The notes under the pieces were generated by a model. The model was not told the DNA's origin. It ran no database searches and worked only from the letters and a program-made list of their open reading frames with translations. Positions 16,796 to 27,025 of a DNA stretch of 50,645 nucleotides are shown piece by piece. The stretch's first letter is position 1; each line of letters opens with the position of its first letter. The stretch covers positions 1-50,645 of the forward strand of contig CALHSA010000012.1 of NCBI GenBank assembly GCA_938038205.1, read 5' to 3'. This DNA comes from an uncultured bacterium. GTDB lineage: Bacteria > Bdellovibrionota_C > UBA2361 > JANWWW01. Made by a program: the position numbers and the translations under genes.

Positions 16796-19700
16796 TCTAC
16801 AACAATATCGTTCTCGTTATTAAGTAAATCTTCCAGATTTATCATTTGATCAGAGGCTTTGTTGTTAATGAAGACCTTTGGAATCTTAGAAAATCCTGAA
16901 AAAATTATTACTTTAGAGCATCCCCACAAAAGTTCTAAATCACCTAACTGGGAAACAGGGGAATAATTAAACTTCACAAATCCAGATTCTAATTCAACCC
17001 CAATAAAATATTTGAGAATTAACTGAATTGCCCAACCTGAGCTGCCAGTGTACCAACTCCAACCTCCCCTTCCTATCATCGATGGATGAGAGTAAACATC
17101 CCCACACAACACATAAGGCTCAGTGACATACTTGTTTTTGGCATCAATGTCTGACAGATAAATATCAACAGGATTAATAAGCTTGAATAACTCAAACGCC
17201 TCCTCTCTTCTCCCTATGTGAGCAAATGCCATTATAAGCCATATTGCGGCATGGGTATATTGAGCTCCATTCTCCCTCAATCCTGGCATGTAACCTTGAA
17301 TGTATCCAGGACTTGGGTTTGATTTATCAAATGGGGGACTTAGAAGCTTTATTATTCTGTTACTCTTATCAACAAGAAATTTCAAACAAGAATCTAAAGC
17401 TGCCGAAGTTCTCTCCTTACTGCCTAAATCTGTTAATACTGCCCAACTCTGAACCAAAGAATCAATTTTGCACTCGCTATTCCTACTCGAGCCCAGCGGT
17501 GTTCCATCATCAAAAAACGCCCTTATGTACCACTCTCCATCCCAACAAAATTTCTCTACTGAATCAACTAGTTCTTCTGCTTTTATCTCTAACTGAGCAG
17601 CGAAATCTAGATCATTCAAATCGCGGGCTATTTTTGAAAACTGTTTGAAAATCCAAGCTTGAAACCATCCAAGCCAAACGCTTTGCCCTTTTCCTCCACT
17701 ACCAACCTCACTAAAACCATCGTTCCAATCACCAATTCCAATTAAAGGCAATCCTAAGTGCCCATATCTCATACCGTTTATTAGAGATTTTTTACAATGC
17801 TCATACAGTGACTCCTTAACATTTGAACTTTCAGGCACAATATAAATCTCATGCTGATCCTCCTTCAGCTGCGGACCTTTTATATACTCAATAAATGTAT
17901 TTAGAATGTTTTTATCTCCAGTTGAGTTAATGTACCTAATAACTGTATATGGCAACCATAAAAAGTCATCTGAAAATCTGGTCCTTGTTCCCTTACCCGA
18001 AGGTGGATGCCACCAATGCTGAACGTCTCCCTCAATAAACTGTCGACTAGCGTGTAAAAGAATTTGGTTTCTTGTTATATTCGGATTAACATACAACATA
18101 GCCAATGAATCCTGTAATTGATCTCTAAACCCGTACGCTCCGCCACTCTGATAGAATCCAGAACGGCCCCACAGTCTACAATTCAATGTTTGATGAAACA
18201 ACCAAGTAAACAGTATGTCAGTTGCCTTACAAGAGGATTTTAAATGAATCGTCGCAAGTTCTTTTTGATTTTTAAGATCCTCAAAGTTTAAGTTAAACTC
18301 TTTATTTTTTAACTTTTCAATGAAACTTTGTTTTTCTGATTCTTTTACCAAAAATTTAATTATTTCTACTGAGGTATCCTGTTCCTCAGTTAGCATTAAC
18401 TTTACCGCAATGCTTTTAAAACCCGAGGTTGAGATAGAATTAGATAATTTAACTTCCTCATTTGCTTTGAATTTGGAGAAAATCCCAGGCTCCCTTACAC
18501 TACCATACTGACCAATAAATTCTCTCTGAGAAAATGTAAAACTATCGATAGGTACGCTAAACCAAATTATCCAACACCATTCATTAAAATCTTCATTTGC
18601 AGGGTTGCTTACGATAATAGCATTTGCTGTTAGATCAATATCAAAAATTAAAAAACGATTTGTTTCAAAAAAGTTGACACCAAGAACAGGCTCTAGGTAA
18701 TAGAAAAATTCTGTTTTTTGATAATTCCCATATAGTTTAAAACTCGAAACAATCGAGTTTTCACAAACCCTGTGAGCTAATGTTACTGATTTATCACCAA
18801 AGATTCTCTTGTAAATAGCTGATGACTGATCATACTGCACTTTTATCGGTCCAAAATCATCTTTAAGAATTAGTTGAGGAGAGAAAATTTCACCAGTCAC
18901 AACATCCCTTAAATAAAAACACTCGCCGGAAGGATCTTTAACGGGGTCATTACTCCACGGTTGTAGCCTGAATTCTCTACTGTTAATTGCCCATGCAAAG
19001 CTAGACCCTCTCTCTGTAGTTAAAATACCTACTGTTTCATTAGCTAATACGTGACTCCATGGAGCATTTGGCAGGGAGTCAAAACGAAAAAAACCAATAA
19101 AATTATGATTGGTATCAAAGCCGCAAGTATCTGATATCGGTATATCTATTTCTTCAAGTTCCTTTATATCAAAGGTTTTAGCATGTTTTACTTTTATTTC
19201 ACTTGTGAATTCATCTCCCTTTTGCTTTTCCAACAATAACTTATCTAAAAGTTCAGGTAATGAAAGGTTACCCGGATTTACCTGTACAGCTGAAAAAGCT
19301 TTAAGCACCTCAAGATCACTCTCACTTACTTGCTCTTTTGATCTAATATAAATTCCACCCTTCCTCTCAATAAGATGACCAAACCCTTTACTTCTCATAA
19401 AATTTTCAATTCGCTCTCTAACAGATTGAATGTATCCCTCCGATATTAAATTTAAGATCACTAGATCGAAAATGAATCCTTTTAAGCTTGCATAAGCAAA
19501 AGCTTCAAGTATCTCAAACACTATTCTAAGATCTTTTTGTGATTTGAGAATTACTAGAACTATTCTGTTATCTCCCGAAATCCCTAGTTTCCACAAATCT
19601 CTTTGACTAAATTTAAACCCAGGTAAATTTTCAGGAGGATCGTAAAGAAGCAAAAGATTGACTAGTTGTTGATACGTAATGAAATTACCCGGGTTGAAGA

Positions 19701-22700
19701 TCTCTGATTTTAATTCAATATTATTCTGGCTCCAACTTAGTTCAAATTGATAATGCAGAGAGTACTTATCACTTAAGTTGTCTAAGATATACAAAAGTTC
19801 ATCTTCAGAGTTAGCAATCGCAGTTATGAAGTAAGCAAACTCAGTTTGTCCAGGAGGAACTCTAAAATATTGCTTTATTGCCATAATTGGATCAAGTACA
19901 AGCCCCGCTGAGTTTGTTAAAGTTTTTTGAGTCATTCCAATAGGGTGTGATTCGTCTCTACCTCTACCTATGAATTTTTCTCGCTTTGTTTCAAATTCAG
20001 TCGGCTTAAATACTCTGTCTAATACTATACGATGTCCAAGGAATATCGGTTTTTCGTTGTGACTACGAGGCCTTCTTTTAAAAATAAGGCAATCTTTTTC
20101 CCTCACAAATTTCGATTCAATAAATAATTTTTGAAAAGCTGGATGAGCAACATCGGAGGGGAAAGTTGCTAAACAAACCTCTGCATACGAGCAAATTGAA
20201 GCAACAATCGTTTTGGGTCCTAGATTAGTTAATGATATTTTTCTTATATCAGCATTAAACACAGTGGATACGGTACCCTCATAGTAACAGAACAAAGAGC
20301 CAAACCGCTGTTTTATCTCAAACTTATCCGGGGAAGTGAAAAACTCGTACAGTTCACCAAGTTTTTTTAAAGGTTGATAACTTGCACTATATAGCTCCTC
20401 TGTTCCTTCATCTTTTATGTAAAAAAAATAGCCATAATTTGCTTTCACAGGCTCTGGCCTCCAACGAGTTAAAAATAAATCTGGAGTAAATACGATAAAA
20501 CCACTTCCAGAGGAGTCAATTAACGATAGCAACTTAGAATTCGATACAAAATGTGTGCTTAATAAGCCACTCGAAGGCTTATTGAGTATTCTTGTAGTTT
20601 CTCTAGTTTTTGTGATTTGCTTATCAGGCTCAGTGTATAAAACATCCTCTACGGAAACAGTAACAATGACTTTCGGTTTTTTTTCAAAAAGTATACTCTC
20701 AGCTGCTGATACTTTCGGATCATCATGAAATAGTTCCTTTATGAAGGAGTTACATAATAGATTGCCCAAAGCTGATAAACTCATTCCTTGGTGATGCGCA
20801 AAATGAGCATCAACAACGAAATATGATTGGTTCGTTGGAAGCCTATCCCTAGAAAAATCGATTGACTCAACAAAACCAAGTGTTCTTCTTGCATTGTAGT
20901 TTGTTTCCAAATTAATTAAATTTTCATACGAATCTTTGGGTACATACATGGCTGCCATTAAAGATGAATATGGCGAAACAACTAGATCACTGAATAAGCC
21001 TCTTTTTAACCCTAAACCAGGAACGCCAAAAGCTTTATATTGAAAGTTTCCATTCAGATCAACTATTCCATAAGCACTCTCTGAAACCCCCCAAGGTACT
21101 TTATTTAACATGCCATATCTTTTCTGCACCTCTATAGCAGATTTGACTGCAAAACCCATGAATGATCCTTCAAACGTTTTTAAAAATATCTCTGGCATTA
21201 AATACTCAAACATGGTTCCAGACCAGCTCAACGGAGCTAGAATGTCATGCACGTCTCCAATGATGCGACTTAGTTTAAACCAAATCTTAGGATCAAAACC
21301 GTAATAAGAAATGGCCACAAAATAACCAAGTCGAGCCTCCGAGCAAAGAAAATCATAGCAACCTGTATCTCTCCTAGCTGAATCTACGTTATAACCGATT
21401 GAAAATAATTTTTTCGATTCATTGAACAGAATATTAAAATTCATTTCAGAGATTAATTTAACGGTCAAAGCCTTGCTTAGTTTTATTGCCTCGAAGAGTT
21501 CATTCTTTAAAATTTCAGGAATTTCATCAAAAGCGTTAGGATAATTAGATACTATTTCCAAATTCCTCTGAACTATTTCAGCGCAACTTGATCCCAAATT
21601 CGATATGTTTAGACTACTTGAGTCTAAAACTAAATCAATATTAAAGGTATTTTTCCAAAACGTGTAAGCTGATTTATCAAGTAGTGGTAGATTTGGTGCT
21701 CTAGATAGAAAGGATTTTATCACAATTAAACACGCAGCGAGGTTCCCACTATCCGCAAACGAGATATATCTTGGGTTAAGCGGACTACTAGTATTAGTGT
21801 CATACCAGTTATAAAGATGGCCAAAAAATTTCTCAAGCTTATCAATGTTAAGAAGTATATTCCTGATAGACATAACTGCAGTTTTGAGATCAATAATTCC
21901 AAGTTTGTACGCAACTGGATAAGCTAGCAGTGAGAAGCCAAGGTTTGTAGGACTAGTTCTTTCAGCTAGAATTTTTTCCGGAATATTCTGCTGATTATCA
22001 ATAATTAACCATTTCTGTGCTTTGTTTAAGTGCTCATAAAAAAATAGAAATGTTTCAAATGCAACTCCTCGAAAGTAATTCTCAATATGTGGAGTCAATT
22101 CTTGTTGAACTTTTTTAAATTCTTGATCGAGTAAAAATACAACAACAGGAGCAATAAAAAAGAGTGCGCTAAATATAAACCCTAAGAACGATGAGGAAAA
22201 AAATAACAGCAAAATTGCTGCAATCAATTGAACTACAACTAGCTGTAAGTAAGCGCCAATATTCTTACTAAGCTTTTCAGCTAGAGAAAAAGTTACCCAC
22301 TCCAATAGGTTCTTTTTTGTTCTCAATCTTACAAGAGTTGTTCCCACAGCACTTAAAGCATTCAAGCTTTGATGAGGTAATACACAGAACCAGTAAAGGG
22401 CTTGAGAGACGACTTTAATTACGTCCAGTCTAAAACCCTGTAACTTACTTGCAAAAGAAATGTTCCTAGGACCTAAAGCGAAAAGCTGAGAAAAGCTAAT
22501 AAATAGAGGGAATGTAAATATTACAAAAGCCATAAGCAAAGCAACTTTCCCCACATTGAAACCAATAATTGCAGATAAAAAAATAGAAACTAAAATTAGT
22601 GGAGGTATTAAACTTCGCCTCAAATTATCTAGTAACTTCCATTTACCTAAAATTGGCGTGGATTTTTTAAAAATCCAAGGTAATAACTGCCAGTCTCCGC

Positions 22701-24933
22701 GAAACCATCTATGAAGTCTTTTCGTGTATGACAAATAATTAGTGGGAACATCATCAAAAAATTCAACCTGAGAAACAAAAGCTGCCCTGGCAAAAATGCT
22801 CTCAATCAGATCATGACTTAGTATGCACTCATCTGGGAATCTGTTATCCAAGCATTTTAAAAAAGGGTCGACTACGATCAAGCCTTTACCCAAAAAATTA
22901 GCTTCACCAAAAACATCAAAATACAAATCACTCACCTCACGGGTATAAGGATCAAAGCCCTCCGAATCAGACATTAATCTTGAAAAAGGAGTTTTAAGAC
23001 ATGATTCTAAGTTGAAATTTATTCTTGGCTGAAAAATACTCCAACCAGAGCTGACAAAATACATGTTTTCAGAATCTAAAGTTACCTGAGCTTTATTGTA
23101 GGGGTGGGCAGCATAACCAATTAGACTTCTAACTGCCCCAAGAGACATCTGAGTATCAGCGTCTAGAGTAACTACATACTTTACTCCCTCAAGCTCATTT
23201 AAAAGATCGGTTGAGATATTATAGAAAGTTGTATTTGCTTGAGAATCCCTGATTAGTCGTAAAAACTCTAGTAATTTACCTCTTTTCCTTTCCCAACCTA
23301 TGTATTTACCCATTGTGTGAGACTTCACGGGCTTTCGTAAAAGTGCGAAGATTTTAATTGAGTGTTCCCTTCTAATCTCTGTAACTTTTCTGTTTATGTA
23401 AAGAGTTAACCTGTTTAAATATTCAGAATCATATGGTTCAGATCTATCTGGTAAATCTAGAAGAGCCACCCAAATGATAAAATCCGAATCCTGCTCACTG
23501 AAAGCTCGTTGAAGAAGACTATCTAAAAACTCTCCGATTTCCTCTTCAGAGGAAACTAAACCATGAGACACCACCGCAACTTTATGCTCTTCACTTAAGC
23601 TCTGCAAATCTAATTTTGGTAAGAATCTAGGTTTTATTAATCTCAGAGTAATAGCGTTTACGACTTGAAAAGATAATTCTAAAAGTAACAAAAACCAAAC
23701 AACGAGAAGCGTCAAATGCAAGAAGTTAAAACTGAGAGCGTAGCTGAAAATTAATAAAGAAAGTATTAAAGCCAAAAATATAACACACCCCAAATAAATA
23801 CTTAATTTAAACTCTCCTAGGGTTCTTAAAATCTTTGCTCTAAAAGAGAATCCTAGATCTTTGTCTAAAAACTCATACCGGTCGGCACCAAATAGTAAAT
23901 CGAACAAGCATTTGCCGGTTTTTTTTGATTTAAGAATTAATTTATTAGCTATTTCTATCTCAGTTAAACCAGATAGCCTTGCTAATCTCTCAATAGAGGA
24001 TCTTGTTTTTTCTCGAGAGTAAAAATCGCTAATCGAATATTGCTTATCTGCTAGACAAATCTCATGGAGAGATGAGGCCTTCTCTAATAATTCAGAAAAA
24101 TTAAAGTTATCTAGTTCATTTAAACTATGAAAACTTTCAGCTATGAATATCTGTCTCTCAGCTAGATGGTATTGTATTTGCTTGAATTGCTCTTCGATAT
24201 TAATTCCAATCTCTTTGTAGTAATTTTCTAGTAAGCTTAGTATTATCCATGAATTAGGCTTTTCTCTTAATTGTGAAATGATTAAACAAGCTTGCCTTTT
24301 TAGAAGATCTTTGCGTTTAAAAAGCTCTCTCAGTAAGTTTAAGGCAGTTTCTGATTCGGTTAATCCCTCAGCTTTAACCTCCTCAAAAAGTTGTAGAATA
24401 AGATCTCTGTCCCTAAGTTCTTGAAGGACCTCGTCATACACCTCACTCAGGTTTTGTAAAATGCCAATCCTAAGCATTTCTTTTAATGCCCACAACTCAG
24501 CTAATTTGAAGGATAGTTTCTTAGATAGGTCTGTAATTACATGTACTAGGGCTTCCCATGTTAGAGTTTGATTAAAGTTTTTAAGAAATTCTTGACATAT
24601 GATAAAAATTCTTGGATAGACACGGCCGTTTTTCTGAAGCTTAAGAACGGCTCTGTCAAAATCTTTTCGATATAATTTTTTAAACATCTTTAAATGTCTT
24701 TCCACAACGTAAAAATTGTCTAGAAGCCAATCACAACCAGCTGGAAGATAATTTTTATCATGTTCAATTTTTTTAAATTTTTCGTAGTACCCGTAAAACT
24801 TGGACATGAGTACATCCGGAACACTTAATAAATTAGAGGTGCCCCGCGCTACTGGAAGATGTGCTACTTCTTCAAAAAGTGCAGCTGATAAAGCATTAAA
24901 AAACTCCGTGGAAAAACCTTTAACCCTTTCCAT
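16783..24933 (-). CDS. ndvB: Cyclic beta-1,2-glucan synthase (NdvB/ChvB/Cgs family)
   Basis: A 2716-residue inner-membrane enzyme, near full length for the family. Such enzymes build cyclic beta-1,2-glucans from UDP-glucose: chain start and elongation by a GT84 domain, length control by the C-terminal GH94 phosphorylase domain. Visible are membrane helices at ~380-430, the GT domain with VVTLDADTQM (~590) and HRWFRGDWQLLPW (~743, the Q/RxxRW-type site), further helices at ~770-960, a glycoamylase-like region with RDTGCYDFLCSEARLGYF (~1190), and GH94 motifs RDQLQDSLAMLY (~2268) and GIGDWNDGFSEVG (~2400, catalytic Asp). It heads a minus-strand operon with a lipoprotein, ldcA, M19 and a peroxidase. 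Cyclic glucans serve osmotic adaptation and host interaction in Rhizobium and Brucella; the role here is unknown. Confidence 0.95.
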   Translation of the reverse strand: MERVKGFSTEFFNALSAALFEEVAHLPVARGTSNLLSVPDVLMSKFYGYYEKFKKIEHDKNYLPAGCDWLLDNFYVVERHLKMFKKLYRKDFDRAVLKLQKNGRVYPRIFIICQEFLKNFNQTLTWEALVHVITDLSKKLSFKLAELWALKEMLRIGILQNLSEVYDEVLQELRDRDLILQLFEEVKAEGLTESETALNLLRELFKRKDLLKRQACLIISQLREKPNSWIILSLLENYYKEIGINIEEQFKQIQYHLAERQIFIAESFHSLNELDNFNFSELLEKASSLHEICLADKQYSISDFYSREKTRSSIERLARLSGLTEIEIANKLILKSKKTGKCLFDLLFGADRYEFLDKDLGFSFRAKILRTLGEFKLSIYLGCVIFLALILSLLIFSYALSFNFLHLTLLVVWFLLLLELSFQVVNAITLRLIKPRFLPKLDLQSLSEEHKVAVVSHGLVSSEEEIGEFLDSLLQRAFSEQDSDFIIWVALLDLPDRSEPYDSEYLNRLTLYINRKVTEIRREHSIKIFALLRKPVKSHTMGKYIGWERKRGKLLEFLRLIRDSQANTTFYNISTDLLNELEGVKYVVTLDADTQMSLGAVRSLIGYAAHPYNKAQVTLDSENMYFVSSGWSIFQPRINFNLESCLKTPFSRLMSDSEGFDPYTREVSDLYFDVFGEANFLGKGLIVVDPFLKCLDNRFPDECILSHDLIESIFARAAFVSQVEFFDDVPTNYLSYTKRLHRWFRGDWQLLPWIFKKSTPILGKWKLLDNLRRSLIPPLILVSIFLSAIIGFNVGKVALLMAFVIFTFPLFISFSQLFALGPRNISFASKLQGFRLDVIKVVSQALYWFCVLPHQSLNALSAVGTTLVRLRTKKNLLEWVTFSLAEKLSKNIGAYLQLVVVQLIAAILLLFFSSSFLGFIFSALFFIAPVVVFLLDQEFKKVQQELTPHIENYFRGVAFETFLFFYEHLNKAQKWLIIDNQQNIPEKILAERTSPTNLGFSLLAYPVAYKLGIIDLKTAVMSIRNILLNIDKLEKFFGHLYNWYDTNTSSPLNPRYISFADSGNLAACLIVIKSFLSRAPNLPLLDKSAYTFWKNTFNIDLVLDSSSLNISNLGSSCAEIVQRNLEIVSNYPNAFDEIPEILKNELFEAIKLSKALTVKLISEMNFNILFNESKKLFSIGYNVDSARRDTGCYDFLCSEARLGYFVAISYYGFDPKIWFKLSRIIGDVHDILAPLSWSGTMFEYLMPEIFLKTFEGSFMGFAVKSAIEVQKRYGMLNKVPWGVSESAYGIVDLNGNFQYKAFGVPGLGLKRGLFSDLVVSPYSSLMAAMYVPKDSYENLINLETNYNARRTLGFVESIDFSRDRLPTNQSYFVVDAHFAHHQGMSLSALGNLLCNSFIKELFHDDPKVSAAESILFEKKPKVIVTVSVEDVLYTEPDKQITKTRETTRILNKPSSGLLSTHFVSNSKLLSLIDSSGSGFIVFTPDLFLTRWRPEPVKANYGYFFYIKDEGTEELYSASYQPLKKLGELYEFFTSPDKFEIKQRFGSLFCYYEGTVSTVFNADIRKISLTNLGPKTIVASICSYAEVCLATFPSDVAHPAFQKLFIESKFVREKDCLIFKRRPRSHNEKPIFLGHRIVLDRVFKPTEFETKREKFIGRGRDESHPIGMTQKTLTNSAGLVLDPIMAIKQYFRVPPGQTEFAYFITAIANSEDELLYILDNLSDKYSLHYQFELSWSQNNIELKSEIFNPGNFITYQQLVNLLLLYDPPENLPGFKFSQRDLWKLGISGDNRIVLVILKSQKDLRIVFEILEAFAYASLKGFIFDLVILNLISEGYIQSVRERIENFMRSKGFGHLIERKGGIYIRSKEQVSESDLEVLKAFSAVQVNPGNLSLPELLDKLLLEKQKGDEFTSEIKVKHAKTFDIKELEEIDIPISDTCGFDTNHNFIGFFRFDSLPNAPWSHVLANETVGILTTERGSSFAWAINSREFRLQPWSNDPVKDPSGECFYLRDVVTGEIFSPQLILKDDFGPIKVQYDQSSAIYKRIFGDKSVTLAHRVCENSIVSSFKLYGNYQKTEFFYYLEPVLGVNFFETNRFLIFDIDLTANAIIVSNPANEDFNEWCWIIWFSVPIDSFTFSQREFIGQYGSVREPGIFSKFKANEEVKLSNSISTSGFKSIAVKLMLTEEQDTSVEIIKFLVKESEKQSFIEKLKNKEFNLNFEDLKNQKELATIHLKSSCKATDILFTWLFHQTLNCRLWGRSGFYQSGGAYGFRDQLQDSLAMLYVNPNITRNQILLHASRQFIEGDVQHWWHPPSGKGTRTRFSDDFLWLPYTVIRYINSTGDKNILNTFIEYIKGPQLKEDQHEIYIVPESSNVKESLYEHCKKSLINGMRYGHLGLPLIGIGDWNDGFSEVGSGGKGQSVWLGWFQAWIFKQFSKIARDLNDLDFAAQLEIKAEELVDSVEKFCWDGEWYIRAFFDDGTPLGSSRNSECKIDSLVQSWAVLTDLGSKERTSAALDSCLKFLVDKSNRIIKLLSPPFDKSNPSPGYIQGYMPGLRENGAQYTHAAIWLIMAFAHIGRREEAFELFKLINPVDIYLSDIDAKNKYVTEPYVLCGDVYSHPSMIGRGGWSWYTGSSGWAIQLILKYFIGVELESGFVKFNYSPVSQLGDLELLWGCSKVIIFSGFSKIPKVFINNKASDQMINLEDLLNNENDIVVDWRE

Positions 24934-24982
24934 TTAAACGATTATGACTATTATTGCTATAATTTTTACTAATTTTGTAGCT

Positions 24983-25744
24983 ATGAAAATATCTGCTGTT
25001 ATCTTAACAAAAAATAATGAAAAAACAATTTCTAAAGCGTTGGACTCATTGAGTTTTGCTGATGAAATCGTCGTTGTTGATTCTGGGTCTACAGATAAAA
25101 CTGTATCGCTTGCTAACTTAGCGGGCGCTAGAGTGATTTTTCATCCTTGGGAAGGGTACGTAAAACAAAGACGTTTTGCTATACAACAAGCAACTTATGA
25201 TTGGGTCTTCGTGTTAGACTCCGATGAAGAGGTATCAAAGGAACTCGCTTCCTGGGTGCAAAATTTTAACCCCGAAATAGCAAAAATTAATGGAGTATGG
25301 ATTCAGAGAAAAATGGTTTTTTATGGACAATCAATTAACTACGTATGGCATAATGAGTTAAGACTTCGTTTTTTCAGAAAAGATTGTGCAGAGGTTGGAG
25401 GTGATGATCCACATGATAAAATTGTTGTTAAGGGTAAGACTATTAAAGCTCCATACCCTATTTATCATTACAGCTACGAAAGCTTTTTAGATCAAATTAA
25501 TAAACTAGTTAAACATGCACATACAGCCTCTCTGATATTAACTAAAAAGTCAACCTTAACCCTTACTTTTAAAATGTTACTCTCCCCTATTCTTCGATTT
25601 TTTAAGCTCTATGGCTTAAATTACGGGGTTATGTTAGGTTTAAACGGCCTTATCCTCTGCGTAAATGAATCCTTTTACGTTTTTTTAAAGTACGCTCTGG
25701 CTTTGGATTTAAAGTTAAATAAAAAACTTAAACCAACAAACTAG
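24983..25744 (+). CDS. Family 2 glycosyltransferase (WaaE/KdtX-like LPS core type)
   Basis: GT-A fold glycosyltransferase similar to LPS core beta-1,4-glucosyltransferases. Motifs: MKISAVILTKNNEKTI at the start, DEIVVVDSGSTDKTV (nucleotide-sugar binding), VFVLDSDEEV (DxD), and the downstream Asp-Pro-His (GDDPHDKI) characteristic of this subgroup. I place the start at ATG 24983 because the family starts with this strand; the in-frame ATG at 24944 would add 13 residues. The C-terminal region is hydrophobic (LSPILRFFKLYGLNYG and after) and may contact the membrane. Divergent from the glucan synthase. Sugar and acceptor are unknown. Confidence 0.88.
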   Translation: MKISAVILTKNNEKTISKALDSLSFADEIVVVDSGSTDKTVSLANLAGARVIFHPWEGYVKQRRFAIQQATYDWVFVLDSDEEVSKELASWVQNFNPEIAKINGVWIQRKMVFYGQSINYVWHNELRLRFFRKDCAEVGGDDPHDKIVVKGKTIKAPYPIYHYSYESFLDQINKLVKHAHTASLILTKKSTLTLTFKMLLSPILRFFKLYGLNYGVMLGLNGLILCVNESFYVFLKYALALDLKLNKKLKPTN

Positions 25745-25751
25745 GTTAATG

Positions 25752-25757
25752 TATAAT
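25752..25757 (+). promoter_or_regulatory. Probable -10 element of the tRNA-Pro gene
   Basis: TATAAT lies 15 bp upstream of the tRNA, right after the glycosyltransferase stop. A matching -35 box is poor. Confidence 0.4.
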
Positions 25758-25766
25758 TCTCTTGTA

Positions 25767-25840
25767 CGGGCTATAGCGCAGACTGGTAGCGCGCTCCCTT
25801 GGGGTGGGAGAGGTCAGCGGTTCAAATCCGCTTAGCCCGA
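25767..25840 (+). tRNA. tRNA-Pro (anticodon GGG)
   Basis: A complete cloverleaf can be folded by eye. The acceptor arms are CGGGCTA and TAGCCCG, the D stem GCGC/GCGC, the anticodon stem CTCCC/GGGAG with loop TTGGGGT, and the T stem AGCGG/CCGCT with loop TTCAAAT. Discriminator base A follows; the CCA end is not encoded, unlike in the tRNA-Ile at 45029. The anticodon GGG reads CCC and CCU. Confidence 0.96.
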
Positions 25841-25845
25841 TATTG

Positions 25846-26262
25846 TTAAAAATTTTTAACCAGATAATCATATACTCCCTCTAGATACTCTTCATCGTAA
25901 GTTAGAAACTCTTTCAATAATTCTATCGCTTCCAACTTACCCTTACTCTTAGCAATCATTAAAACCAAGTTTTGAATACGCGGCGATACAAGATGCTTCG
26001 CATCTTTATTAAACGTCAAATCTGATAAACAAGTTTTAGCTTTCTCAAAGTTTAGAGTATTTATGAAAAGATCACATAGCTCCAATTTGTAATACGCATA
26101 CTCATCGGTGCCTTTATCTTTAAAACCACTTAAGAAGGTGTTATAAAGTTTCTCAGCTTCAATTACCCTTGAATTTAGAGCAGCTTCTCTGGCCTCAAAA
26201 AGTGTCTTAAATTTGCTACTGCAGCCAAGAGCGAGAAGAAAAAAAATGAATGTACTCCTCAT
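25846..26262 (-). CDS. Small predicted lipoprotein, helical (TPR-like)
   Basis: 138-aa protein with a lipoprotein signal: MRSTFIFFLLALGC, where LALGC is a good lipobox with Cys at residue 14. The mature part is almost wholly helical with repeated paired helices (for example YKLELCDLFINTLNFEKAKTCL), like a short tetratricopeptide array. Its start overlaps the 3' end of the LpxL-like gene by 47 bases, so they are likely expressed together. No specific function can be assigned. Confidence 0.7.
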   Translation of the reverse strand: MRSTFIFFLLALGCSSKFKTLFEAREAALNSRVIEAEKLYNTFLSGFKDKGTDEYAYYKLELCDLFINTLNFEKAKTCLSDLTFNKDAKHLVSPRIQNLVLMIAKSKGKLEAIELLKEFLTYDEEYLEGVYDYLVKNF

Positions 26263-26944
26263 GATTAAAAATTTTATCTCTTCTGGATCTCCACCGTTTA
26301 TGAAACCAACACCATGAGCATAAATCTGTCTTTATAGCTGATTCAAGTAAAAGATTAAAAGTATTAGCCATCTGTTGTGGTGAAGTTGCTTTAATTTCTT
26401 CAAGATTTATCTGAACATAATTCTCCCTCACTGAGTATGATAAAAAAAACAAAGGTTTATTCATTTCAACTGCTAGTCTAAAAACAGTTACTGGAGTTTT
26501 AGCCTCTATACCAAAAAATGGTACAAACTCTCCTTTCGCCCGCGTATCTTGATCGATAAAAAAAACACACTTTGATGCAGCTTGTATCCTGCTAATGTTG
26601 AAGCGATAACAAATGTTAACCGGATATACCACTTCGAGTAAATGGTAAAGCAGCTCTAAAAAAACATTTCTTGGAGCTCTAACTACGATAGTTAACTTAG
26701 TATTCAGATTTTTAGTCCATTTAACCAAACTAGGAAGAAGAGGAGTGTGGTAAGAAAGAATATAACAATCTTCGATTATTGTTGGTCCCTTCACAGGTTT
26801 AAAAATCGAAAAAAAGGCAAGCCTTGTAAAATTTTTCCAAAAATCCTCCGCTGAAAGATTTATTCCCAGACCAGTAAAATGAGCAGTTATAATCTCAGTT
26901 TCTTTTTTTAAAAGAAACCTAAATATTCGGAAGGGAAGATTCAT
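26216..26944 (-). CDS. LpxL/HtrB-like acyltransferase with atypical active site
   Basis: Resembles lipid A late acyltransferases, which add a secondary acyl chain to the lipid A precursor at the inner membrane. Matches are FIDQDTRAKGEFVPFFGIEAKTPVTVFRLA (residues ~120-150, the family's DQ...G.FVPFFG.pA.T block) and CSWCWFHKRW near the end (W.HrR). The usual catalytic H-x4-D/E is not obvious: the position reads YHTPLLPSL, with His followed by Pro instead of an acid four residues on. At 242 aa it is also shorter than LpxL (~300 aa). It may be a divergent or inactive member. Confidence 0.7.
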   Translation of the reverse strand: MNLPFRIFRFLLKKETEIITAHFTGLGINLSAEDFWKNFTRLAFFSIFKPVKGPTIIEDCYILSYHTPLLPSLVKWTKNLNTKLTIVVRAPRNVFLELLYHLLEVVYPVNICYRFNISRIQAASKCVFFIDQDTRAKGEFVPFFGIEAKTPVTVFRLAVEMNKPLFFLSYSVRENYVQINLEEIKATSPQQMANTFNLLLESAIKTDLCSWCWFHKRWRSRRDKIFNHEEYIHFFSSRSWLQ

Positions 26945-26978
26945 AAAATTAATTTTATTCTTAATTCTGAAAATTTAA

Positions 26979-27010
26979 TTGACTTTTAATAAATTTTATT
27001 GCATCATAAA
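26979..27010 (+). promoter_or_regulatory. Candidate promoter for the structured RNA/speD leader
   Basis: TTGACT at 26979-26984 is a good -35; possible -10 sequences are CATAAA or TCATAA around 27004-27010. Spacing is loose (about 19-20 bp). Transcription would start near 27015, just before the structured RNA. Confidence 0.4.
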
Positions 27011-27025
27011 AGTATCGGCGAATCC

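Noticed and set aside
17244-21914. Open frames opposite to or inside the glucan synthase gene
   Set aside because: They are short, have no family features, and lie inside a fully conserved coding region on the minus strand.
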